Origin: Candidatus Sodaliphilus limicaballi
GTDB taxonomy: Bacteria; Bacteroidota; Bacteroidia; Bacteroidales; Muribaculaceae
Reading direction: 5' to 3'
Length of the DNA: 21,778 bases
Assembly: GCA_018065815.1 (NCBI GenBank)
Contig: JAGHSP010000188.1
Coordinates: 1 to 21,778 of the forward strand
A program made the translations under genes and the position numbers. Below the pieces are notes generated by a model. That model had not been told where the DNA came from, did no database searches, and worked only from the letters and a program-made list of their open reading frames with translations. The first letter of the stretch is position 1. Each line of letters begins with the position of its first letter. Shown in pieces: positions 7,424-13,637 of the stretch.

Positions 7424-8053
7424 ATGTTCAAAGTATCTATAACAAAAGACCAACTGAACGAGCTCCCGCAGGTGCAGTTCCCCGGCAATATCTACGTCAT
7501 CGACAACATGTCGATGGTAAACAGTGCCGTGCGCACCCTCAGGAAATACGATATCGTGGGCTTTGATACCGAGACACGTCCGTCGTTCAAGAAAGGACGT
7601 ATGCACAAGGTAGCACTGCTGCAGCTGTCCACCCCCAACGAATGCTTCCTGTTCAGGCTCAACCGCCTGGGTATGCCCGCATCGCTGCATGAATACCTCG
7701 AGGACGACAGTTGCCTCAAGGTGGGACTCAGCGTTCACGACGATTTCAAGTCGCTCAGGCGTCTTGTAGACATCGACCCCGCAGGGTTTGTCGACGTGCA
7801 GCCGCTTGCGTTACAGAACAGCATAACCGACATCAGCCTCCAGAAGATATATGCCATCCTCTTCGGCGAACGCATCTCCAAGGGGCAGCAACTGAGCAAC
7901 TGGGAGGCCGACACACTGAGCGACGCACAGCAGCGTTACGCCTCGATCGACGCCTGGACATGCATCAGCATCTACCAGTACCTCACCTCGGGCCAGTTTG
8001 TCCCACAAGAATCACCCTACTTTAGCATAATAGAAGATGAAGAAGTTAAGTAA
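7424..8053 (+). CDS. DEDDy 3'-5' exonuclease (RNase D / EXD2-like)
   Basis: This is a 209-residue single-domain 3'-5' exonuclease of the DnaQ-like superfamily, DEDDy branch. Exo I is VGFDTETRPSF with D48 and E50. Exo II is KVGLSVHDDFKSL, with D107 the likely metal ligand. Exo III is RYASIDAW, with Y172 and D176. The KGQQLSNWE segment (154-162) before Exo III is also typical. There is no HRDC domain as in full RNase D, so the protein is closer to the short EXD2/WRN-exonuclease-like group. Whether its substrate is RNA or DNA cannot be decided from sequence. The gene leads an operon, and its last 17 bases overlap the start of the small membrane-protein gene. Confidence 0.9.
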   Translation: MFKVSITKDQLNELPQVQFPGNIYVIDNMSMVNSAVRTLRKYDIVGFDTETRPSFKKGRMHKVALLQLSTPNECFLFRLNRLGMPASLHEYLEDDSCLKVGLSVHDDFKSLRRLVDIDPAGFVDVQPLALQNSITDISLQKIYAILFGERISKGQQLSNWEADTLSDAQQRYASIDAWTCISIYQYLTSGQFVPQESPYFSIIEDEEVK

Positions 8054-8285
8054 AACCCAACTGTTGCCCCTGGCACTGCTCGTGTACCTTGCCTTCATGG
8101 CCTATCTGGGACTCCCCCTGTACCGTGCCGGCGAGTTCCTGCACTACTTCGGCGTGATAGCAGGCAGCCTAGTGATCATCGTCCTGATCTACGTGCTGCT
8201 GAGCAAGCGCGACAAGATAAGGGCCGAGCGCGACGAGAAACTCAGGAAGACCTACGAGAAAGACGAGGACAAAGAGAAAACATAA
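8037..8285 (+). CDS. Small two-helix membrane protein, unknown function
   Basis: This 82-residue protein has two predicted transmembrane helices (about residues 9-29 and 37-56) joined by a short loop. It ends in a strongly charged K/E/D/R cytoplasmic tail (SKRDKIRAERDEKLRKTYEK, then DEDKEKT). I recognise no family beyond conserved small membrane proteins of this phylum. It starts inside the 3' end of the exonuclease gene (17-bp overlap in another frame), which implies translational coupling. Codons are rich in G/C third positions, like the exonuclease and unlike the lipoprotein gene that follows. The last 58 codon-aligned bases before its final few codons recur, diverged, after the lipoprotein gene at 9596-9653. 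Confidence 0.8.
   Translation: MKKLSKTQLLPLALLVYLAFMAYLGLPLYRAGEFLHYFGVIAGSLVIIVLIYVLLSKRDKIRAERDEKLRKTYEKDEDKEKT
8217..8274 (+). repeat. Direct repeat, copy 1: 3' end of the small membrane-protein gene
   Basis: This 58-bp stretch (encoding IRAERDEKLRKTYEKDEDK) matches 9596-9653 at 51 of 58 positions. The last 28 bp (8247-8274) are identical to 9626-9653. The two copies flank the lipoprotein gene in direct orientation. Confidence 0.92.
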
Positions 8286-8300
8286 CATCTGGGATGTAAT

Positions 8301-9596
8301 ATGTACAAAACTATATTTTCAACCATTATATTATTGTGCTTAATATCTTGTACTGGTCCTCACCCCTTGACCCAAGAAGATTATGACGAGTCAATTAGAA
8401 AGAATTTACCATTTGAGGTAGATTCATTTTATCGTCTTTATAATGGTTACTATGCCTTTGATACAAAACACGAGAAACACATTCCTCCACAATATATTCT
8501 TAAAGGTGATGGCGCTTTTCACCTGACGACAGAATATATGAGCAGCAAACTCGATCTGCAGTCGGCCGATGAGATATGGAGAGACATAACTGTTTTGCCC
8601 AAAGACGGTCGCATCGTATGCACTGACCGCATTATCAAAAACGGGAAATACTGTGGATATGTATATGTCATGCAAAATGACGCATCGCCGTTTGGCAACT
8701 ATCATTGGGATGTTACATTGCCAAGCAACATGCAATTTGCTTCACGCATTCTTGATACATTTCTCGACAACACAAGAGACATGCTGAACGAGAAAACAGA
8801 TACAATTAGTGCACCTACATCTAATAATGATTATTGGAAACTGATATTCATTTGCGATACCATATCAAATACCAATATAATAGAGCGTATTCTTGACAAG
8901 GCCTTTGCAACACCCCGTTACATTCTCCCGACCCACTTGACATCCTTTGCCGACAAAATGGAATACAGCGGAAACTACTCTGCTGCTCATCGATTTATGA
9001 TGCACCGCATATCTATGGAACCCGATTATTACGAGGACAACTGCAACTTTAGCAAAGAAATAGCCGATACTTTTGCTCAGCGCCGCAATCAATATAATTA
9101 TGACCTTGACCTTAAGCGAGAGTTAGAAGATATTTTAGAACGCGACCAACATCACCGAACAAAATGGCTCCTTGCGTGTCAAGAACGCCCACAAGACAAC
9201 GCAAAGATTGAAAGACTCGCCGAAATGGCATTGTTCACCGATAGTATAAATTTAGTTAGAATAAAGGAAATTCTCAATACACACGGTTATCCAGAGAAAA
9301 AACAAGTAGGAGAACTTGCATCCATTGCTGCGTTTCTTGTCATCCAACACGCTAATCTTGAAGAACAAATCAGCATGCTGCCCGCAATCAAAAGCGCAAC
9401 GGCCATGGATATCATCCCTAAGAGTTTCTTGGCAATGTTGCTCGACCGCATAGAATTGCGCGAGGGGCGTTCGCAAAAATATGGCACCCAAACGGATAGC
9501 AGTGGCAATGTCACAAATCTTCTTGACCCTACACGAATAAACGAATGGCGTCAAGAGGTGGGACTACCACCTATTACAGAGCAGCAAAGCCATTGA
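8301..9596 (+). CDS. Lipoprotein with C-terminal DUF6624 domain
   Basis: This 431-residue protein has a type II signal peptide: a hydrophobic stretch and lipobox LISC with acylated C17, so it is exported and membrane-anchored. Residues 18-260 match nothing I recognise. The C-terminal part (about 270-428) carries the features I associate with DUF6624. These are an IKEILNTHGYPEKKQVGE segment, AAFLVIQHANLEEQISMLP, a LLDRIELREGRSQKYGTQ core, and a DPTRINEWRQEVGLPP end. Function is unknown. It starts 15 bp after the small membrane-protein gene with no promoter of its own, so it is probably read from the exonuclease promoter; a small dyad (ACATC tgg GATGT, 8286-8298) lies just before the ATG. Its A/T-rich third positions contrast with the two genes upstream, and it is bracketed by the 58-bp repeat, both suggesting later acquisition. 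Confidence 0.85.
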   Translation: MYKTIFSTIILLCLISCTGPHPLTQEDYDESIRKNLPFEVDSFYRLYNGYYAFDTKHEKHIPPQYILKGDGAFHLTTEYMSSKLDLQSADEIWRDITVLPKDGRIVCTDRIIKNGKYCGYVYVMQNDASPFGNYHWDVTLPSNMQFASRILDTFLDNTRDMLNEKTDTISAPTSNNDYWKLIFICDTISNTNIIERILDKAFATPRYILPTHLTSFADKMEYSGNYSAAHRFMMHRISMEPDYYEDNCNFSKEIADTFAQRRNQYNYDLDLKRELEDILERDQHHRTKWLLACQERPQDNAKIERLAEMALFTDSINLVRIKEILNTHGYPEKKQVGELASIAAFLVIQHANLEEQISMLPAIKSATAMDIIPKSFLAMLLDRIELREGRSQKYGTQTDSSGNVTNLLDPTRINEWRQEVGLPPITEQQSH

Positions 9597-9653
9597 TACG
9601 CGCCGACCGCGACAACAAACTCCGCAAGACCTACGAGAAAGACGAGGACAAAG
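9596..9653 (+). repeat. Direct repeat, copy 2: diverged copy of the upstream gene end
   Basis: This begins exactly at the last base of the lipoprotein stop codon and matches 8217-8274 with 7 mismatches. Most mismatches are at codon third positions or are synonymous when read in the repeat's frame, including AGG to CGC at two arginines. Confidence 0.92.
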
Positions 9654-9688
9654 GACGACGATCACAAGCAAGCGTGATACATGTATAA
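9596..9688 (+). pseudogene. Remnant 3' end of a second small membrane-protein gene
   Basis: Read in the frame of the repeat this encodes IRADRDNKLRKTYEKDEDK, then an unrelated tail (GRRSQASVIHV) to a TAA at 9686-9688. It corresponds to the charged C-terminal tail of the gene at 8037-8285 but lacks the start and both transmembrane helices, so it should not make protein. The paired synonymous changes suggest the copy diverged while under selection, for example as an allele from another strain, before it was truncated. Paralogous duplication followed by deletion is the alternative. Confidence 0.7.
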
Positions 9689-9712
9689 TCCCCTTTACCC
9701 GGGCCTAATATA

Positions 9713-9745
9713 GTGCTGATGCAAACCTACGCATTGGCACTTTTT
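9713..9745 (+). terminator. Terminator of the exonuclease-lipoprotein operon
   Basis: GTGCTGATGC, 8-nt loop, GCATTGGCAC forms a 10-bp stem with two G-U pairs, followed directly by TTTTT. This is a standard intrinsic terminator on the + strand. Confidence 0.8.
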
Positions 9746-9967
9746 ATGTCTATTAACCACAACCGCTTAACAGGTCATACCTAGGTCATAGCGCAACACA
9801 TTGTGTATTACCATGTTAAGCCATGTACGACCTATAACCTCGTTATTGAAAAATCAGCACTAACCAGAGATGCGACCCGCCCTACAGTACCTTAAAACAC
9901 ACTCACTATATTAAAAACAATGTTGCACGGTTGATAGTGCGCTCCCTTGAGTGTATTTAATATACAG
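9746..9967. other. Gene-free stretch downstream of the lipoprotein operon
   Basis: No credible coding region, tRNA or promoter was found. It holds a GGTCATA direct repeat (9773-9779 and 9784-9790). It also holds an interleaved pair of inverted repeats: ACACTCA 9899-9905 with TGAGTGT 9948-9954, and TATATTAAA 9907-9915 with TTTAATATA 9956-9964. The second pair could form a pseudoknot if transcribed. The rest shows nothing I can interpret and may be decayed sequence. Confidence 0.4.
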
Positions 9968-10003
9968 AAACGCTACAGTAGGGTTAACCCTACTGTAGCG
10001 TTT
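9968..10003. terminator. Perfect 36-bp palindrome, probable rimO terminator
   Basis: Two 18-base arms (AAACGCTACAGTAGGGTT and its exact complement) meet with no spacer, 41 bp beyond the rimO stop codon. The hairpin is followed by TTT on the - strand and TTTT counting from the + strand arm, so it could terminate in both directions. The T tracts are short and the absence of loop bases is unusual. Confidence 0.7.
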
Positions 10004-10044
10004 TGGATGTTTTGAGGGCTTTGGGGCGAAAAAAAGGATGGGGA

Positions 10045-11343
10045 TTACTCCTCAACCTTTCCTATAAGTTCGAAGGGCAGTGCCTCAGTGATGGTGACGT
10101 TGTAAAACTCTCCCACCGTGAGCGGCCTTGTCTTTTCTATCAATACCTCGGGATCTACCTCGGGCGAGTCGTACTGGGTGCGGCCCACGTAGTAGTCTTC
10201 CTCCTCGCGGTCGACGATAGTCCTGAATGTCTTGCCCACTTTTTCGTCCTGTATTTCCTGCGATATCTGTTCCTGCAGGTCCATGAGCTGTTGCAGGCGG
10301 TCGTCCTTAACTTCCTGTGGGATGATGTCGTCGTAGTTCTTAGCTGCATAGGTACCGTCTTCCTCGCTGTAGGCAAAGGCTCCCATGCGTTCAAAGCGTG
10401 CCTCGCGTACAAACTCCATGAGTTCCTGGAACTCTTCCTCGCCCTCGCCGGGGAAACCCACCATGAGTGTGGTGCGCAGATGTAGGCCGGGTACCTCGTC
10501 ACGCAGGCGCTTGATGAACTGCGGGGTCTCCTGCTTGCTGATGTGGCGGCGCATGTTGCCCAGCACCGTGTCACTGACATGCTGCAATGCAATGTCTAGA
10601 TACTTGCACACATTGTCGTGACGAGCCATGACAGGAAGTACCTCATAGGGGAATTGCGTGGGATAGGCATAGTGCAACCTAATCCATTCCACTCCGTCAA
10701 TCTGCGCCATGCGGTCAATCAACTCGGGCAGTTTCATTTCTCCGTAAAGATCTAAACCATAAGAAGAAAGATCCTGGGCAATGACATTAAATTCTTTCAC
10801 GCCTTGCTTTACTAGGTTGCGCACCTCATCAAGCAGATGCTCCATGGGCACTGACTTGTGCCTACCAGTGATCAGAGGAATCGCGCAGAAAGCACAGAAC
10901 CGGTTGCAACCTTCCGATATCTTTAGGTAAGCATAGTGAGGCGGCGTTGTCAGGTAACGTTCGCTAGCGATGTCCTCCCGGTAAGACTTACCTAGGTCTT
11001 CCAGCATCTTGGTCCAGTTGAACTTACCATAGAAATGGTCAACCTCGGGCAATGCTTCAATCAAGTCAGCCATGAAACGCTCGGCAAGACAACCCATCAC
11101 AATGAGTTTCTTAAACTTGCCCTGACGCTTGGCTTCGCCTAGTTCAAGGATAGTATTGATAGACTCTTCCTGGGCATCGCGTATAAAGCCGCATGTGTTG
11201 ACAACCACAATCTCGCCAGTGACTCTGGAGGGATTGTGCTCTATCGTGTAACCTGATGCCTGGAACTGACGAATGAGATGCTCTGAATCAACAAGATTCT
11301 TTGAGCATCCCAATGAGATTATGTCGATTTTGTTTTTTCTCAC
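10045..11343 (-). CDS. rimO: Ribosomal protein S12 methylthiotransferase
   Basis: RimO (432 residues) is a radical-SAM enzyme with two 4Fe-4S clusters that adds a methylthio group to the conserved aspartate of ribosomal protein S12. The N-terminal MTTase domain shows C13 (SLGCSKNLVDSEHL), C51 (NTCGFI) and C85 (GCLAERF). The radical-SAM motif CNRFCAFC (C146, C150, C153) follows. The C-terminus (about residue 365 on) is the TRAM domain. The SLGCSKN form and the overall length favour RimO over the tRNA enzyme MiaB. The start codon is GTG and overlaps the ftsY stop as GTGA, giving a 4-base overlap and likely translational coupling. Confidence 0.96.
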   Translation of the reverse strand: MRKNKIDIISLGCSKNLVDSEHLIRQFQASGYTIEHNPSRVTGEIVVVNTCGFIRDAQEESINTILELGEAKRQGKFKKLIVMGCLAERFMADLIEALPEVDHFYGKFNWTKMLEDLGKSYREDIASERYLTTPPHYAYLKISEGCNRFCAFCAIPLITGRHKSVPMEHLLDEVRNLVKQGVKEFNVIAQDLSSYGLDLYGEMKLPELIDRMAQIDGVEWIRLHYAYPTQFPYEVLPVMARHDNVCKYLDIALQHVSDTVLGNMRRHISKQETPQFIKRLRDEVPGLHLRTTLMVGFPGEGEEEFQELMEFVREARFERMGAFAYSEEDGTYAAKNYDDIIPQEVKDDRLQQLMDLQEQISQEIQDEKVGKTFRTIVDREEEDYYVGRTQYDSPEVDPEVLIEKTRPLTVGEFYNVTITEALPFELIGKVEE

Positions 11344-12293
11344 TTGCCGAATAATGATTTTACAAATTCTTCTTTGCGGAAAATCTGTAGGTCTTCCATA
11401 CCCTCGCCTAGGCCTATATACTTGACGGGTATCTGGAACTGGTCGCTGATACCAATCACGACACCGCCCTTGGCTGTTCCGTCAAGTTTAGTGATAGCCA
11501 GAGCGTTAACCTCGGTTGCAGCCACAAACTGTTTTGCCTGTTCAAAGGCGTTCTGTCCGGTAGATCCGTCAAGCACGAGCAGCACTTCGTGAGGAGCATC
11601 AGGCACGACCTTGCGCATCACATCCTTGATTTTGGTCAACTCGCGCATGAGGCCCACGTTGTTGTGGAGGCGTCCTGCGGTGTCGATGATAACCACATCG
11701 GCACCTTGGGCTTTGGCCGACGAAACAGAATCAAACGCAACTGATGCAGGATCGGTGCCCATGTTATGCTTGATCACTTTCACGTCAACACGCTGTCCCC
11801 ATATCTCAAGCTGCTCATCGGCAGCAGCACGATAAGTGTCGGCAGCCCCAAGGACAACTTTATTGCCAGCCTTCTTGAACTGGTAAGCAAGTTTGCCGAT
11901 GGTTGTGGTTTTGCCCACGCCATTAACACCCACCACCATGATCACATAAGGTTTCTTATCCTCGGCAACAGTGAAATCTTCCATGCCGGCATTGTTGTTA
12001 TCAACCAGCATCTGGGTAATTTCGTCACACAACAAGTCATTCAACTCGGCAGTGTTGACATATTTGTCCTTCTTCACTCGGGCTTGAATACGGTCTAAAA
12101 TCTTGACGGTAGTCTTCACGCCCACGTCGGAGGTCACAAATACCTCTTCCAGATCGTCAAGGACATCATCGTCAATGGTTGATTTGCCTGCTACCACACG
12201 GGCCAGTTTGGCAAATACACCTTCTTTGGTTTTAGACAAGCCTTTGTCAAGCGTCTCCTTTTTCTCTTTGCTGAAAAAACTAAAAAATCCCAT
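11340..12293 (-). CDS. ftsY: Signal recognition particle receptor FtsY
   Basis: FtsY (317 residues) is the SRP receptor GTPase, which docks ribosome-SRP complexes at the inner membrane for cotranslational insertion. It has only a short basic N-terminus (MGFFSFFSKEKKE) before the N helical bundle, with no long acidic A domain as in E. coli. The G domain contains the P-loop GVNGVGKTTT (residues 122-131), DTYRAAADEQL, DTAGR (204-208) and TKLDGTAKGG (268-277). The C-terminus GLGEGMEDLQIFRKEEFV is typical and distinguishes it from Ffh, which would carry an M domain. It is the first gene of the ftsY-rimO operon, under a promoter at 12310-12340 with a leader of only about 10 nt. Confidence 0.97.
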   Translation of the reverse strand: MGFFSFFSKEKKETLDKGLSKTKEGVFAKLARVVAGKSTIDDDVLDDLEEVFVTSDVGVKTTVKILDRIQARVKKDKYVNTAELNDLLCDEITQMLVDNNNAGMEDFTVAEDKKPYVIMVVGVNGVGKTTTIGKLAYQFKKAGNKVVLGAADTYRAAADEQLEIWGQRVDVKVIKHNMGTDPASVAFDSVSSAKAQGADVVIIDTAGRLHNNVGLMRELTKIKDVMRKVVPDAPHEVLLVLDGSTGQNAFEQAKQFVAATEVNALAITKLDGTAKGGVVIGISDQFQIPVKYIGLGEGMEDLQIFRKEEFVKSLFGK

Positions 12294-12309
12294 TCGTTCA
12301 ATTTTTTTG

Positions 12310-12340
12310 CAAATTTACTGCAAATAGTGCTCAATACAAA
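12310..12340 (-). promoter_or_regulatory. ftsY-rimO promoter
   Basis: On the - strand, TTTG (12340-12337), a 19-bp spacer and TAAATTTG (12317-12310) fit the Bacteroidota consensus. The predicted start is near 12303, about 10 nt before the ftsY ATG. Confidence 0.75.
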
Positions 12341-12393
12341 ATGAATAATTTATTTTTTTATAAAAACATGGTAATTATCACAGCGAAATGTGC

Positions 12394-12401
12394 TATCTTT
12401 G
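12394..12401 (+). promoter_or_regulatory. -7 box of the isomerase-like/metH/metF operon
   Basis: TATCTTTG matches TAnnTTTG and lies 18 bp before the first ATG. No good TTTG or TTG is found 19-21 bp upstream (only TGG at 12369-12371), so the promoter may be weak or need an activator. The region to the divergent ftsY is about 125 bp and shows no riboswitch-sized fold. Confidence 0.55.
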
Positions 12402-12419
12402 TACTAATTATTAGAAATT

Positions 12420-13628
12420 ATGGTTATGAAAGGCATTTATATATACACTCTCACTTCGAGTTTACACAATGCGCAGGTCATTGATGAGACATCTAAAACC
12501 TTTCTTTCATCATTGAATTGTGACTATACGTTGAAGTTAGATTCTTTTGAAGACTATGGGACTCATGATCTTGATGTCATCTTTGTGCGCACAGGCGGGA
12601 CAGAAGGAATTTTCAAGAGCCTGTTGCCCGAATTGCTTCACAGCACCCGCAAGTTTTACTTATTAACTTCGGGACACAACAATTCGCTAGCCGCATCAAT
12701 GGAAATCTTGTCTTTCCTTAACAACAATTCATTATCGGGCGAAATCATACACGGCGATGCTGCTTATATACACGACCGATTGACCACATTAGTGCAAGTG
12801 GGACGTGCTCAAAGGACTGTTGCTGGCAAGAAACTAGGCGTGATAGGCGCTCCGTCAGACTGGCTGATTTCTAGTCAGGCCGACTATGCTGAAGTAAAAA
12901 GCAAACTGGGCGTTGAGATTATCGACATTCCCATGAGCGAAGTCATTGATGAATACAATGCACTCGAGAAAATGGACATTAACAGCCCTTTGGCTCATCA
13001 CACCCAGGACGCAGTCATCAGCAAGAATCTTATCGGTGCCGAGCGCATTTATATCGCTCTTAAAGCAATAGTCAAAAGGCATGGGCTTAATGGTTTCACA
13101 ATAAGGTGCTTTGACCTGCTCACTGCTGTCAAGAACACAGGGTGTGTAGCTCTGGCAAGGTTTAACAGCGAGGGCATAGTTGCCACATGCGAGGGCGATG
13201 TGCCTGCCATGCTGTCGATGCTTGTGGCACACGCGCTCACAGGCGTGTCAGGATTTCAGTGTAACGCCTCGACTATCAACCCTAACACCGGCCAAATGCT
13301 GATGGCACATTGCACGATACCATTTGACATGGTAGATAGTTTCAAACTTGACACGCACTTTGAATCAGGACTTGGAGTGGGTATTGTGGGATTTTCGCCA
13401 GCTGGCCCCATCACCGTGTTCAAGATTTCAGGAGACTTGACCAGATATTTCGCTGCCGAGGGAACGCTGGTCAAATGCCAGAATGAACCCGGCCTGTGCC
13501 GCACGCAACAATTAATTGCTCTTGACAACAGACACGACTCCAAGTATTTCTTGACTCGTCCCATAGGAAACCATCACATTGTCATTCCAGGACACTTCAA
13601 GAATTTAATTGACGAATGGTTTAAATAA
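12420..13628 (+). CDS. L-fucose/arabinose isomerase-like protein
   Basis: This 402-residue protein resembles the FucI/AraA-type sugar isomerase fold (COG2407-like). The N-terminal half has alternating helix/strand segments including GVIGAPSDWLISS. The C-terminal half has candidate metal and substrate residues: FTIRCFDLL, E258 in TCEGDVPAML, HCTIPFDMV, HFESGLGVGIVG and the closing GNHHIVIPGHF with H385 and H386. It is shorter than E. coli FucI (about 590 residues), and its substrate is unknown. Start at ATG 12420 or at the ATG two codons later cannot be separated. It lies 9 bp upstream of metH with no terminator, so the two are cotranscribed; a role in methionine or one-carbon metabolism is only an inference from this. 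Confidence 0.75.
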   Translation: MVMKGIYIYTLTSSLHNAQVIDETSKTFLSSLNCDYTLKLDSFEDYGTHDLDVIFVRTGGTEGIFKSLLPELLHSTRKFYLLTSGHNNSLAASMEILSFLNNNSLSGEIIHGDAAYIHDRLTTLVQVGRAQRTVAGKKLGVIGAPSDWLISSQADYAEVKSKLGVEIIDIPMSEVIDEYNALEKMDINSPLAHHTQDAVISKNLIGAERIYIALKAIVKRHGLNGFTIRCFDLLTAVKNTGCVALARFNSEGIVATCEGDVPAMLSMLVAHALTGVSGFQCNASTINPNTGQMLMAHCTIPFDMVDSFKLDTHFESGLGVGIVGFSPAGPITVFKISGDLTRYFAAEGTLVKCQNEPGLCRTQQLIALDNRHDSKYFLTRPIGNHHIVIPGHFKNLIDEWFK

Positions 13629-13637
13629 GCAACCACA

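Noticed and set aside
9773..9790. GGTCATA direct repeat with 11-bp period
   Set aside because: Only two copies, no neighbouring promoter and no third unit; too little to call a regulator site or CRISPR-like repeat.
10003..10485. 160-codon open frame on the + strand
   Set aside because: It starts at the end of the palindrome and runs antisense through the rimO TRAM and radical-SAM regions; the hydrophobic translation is an artefact of the opposite strand.
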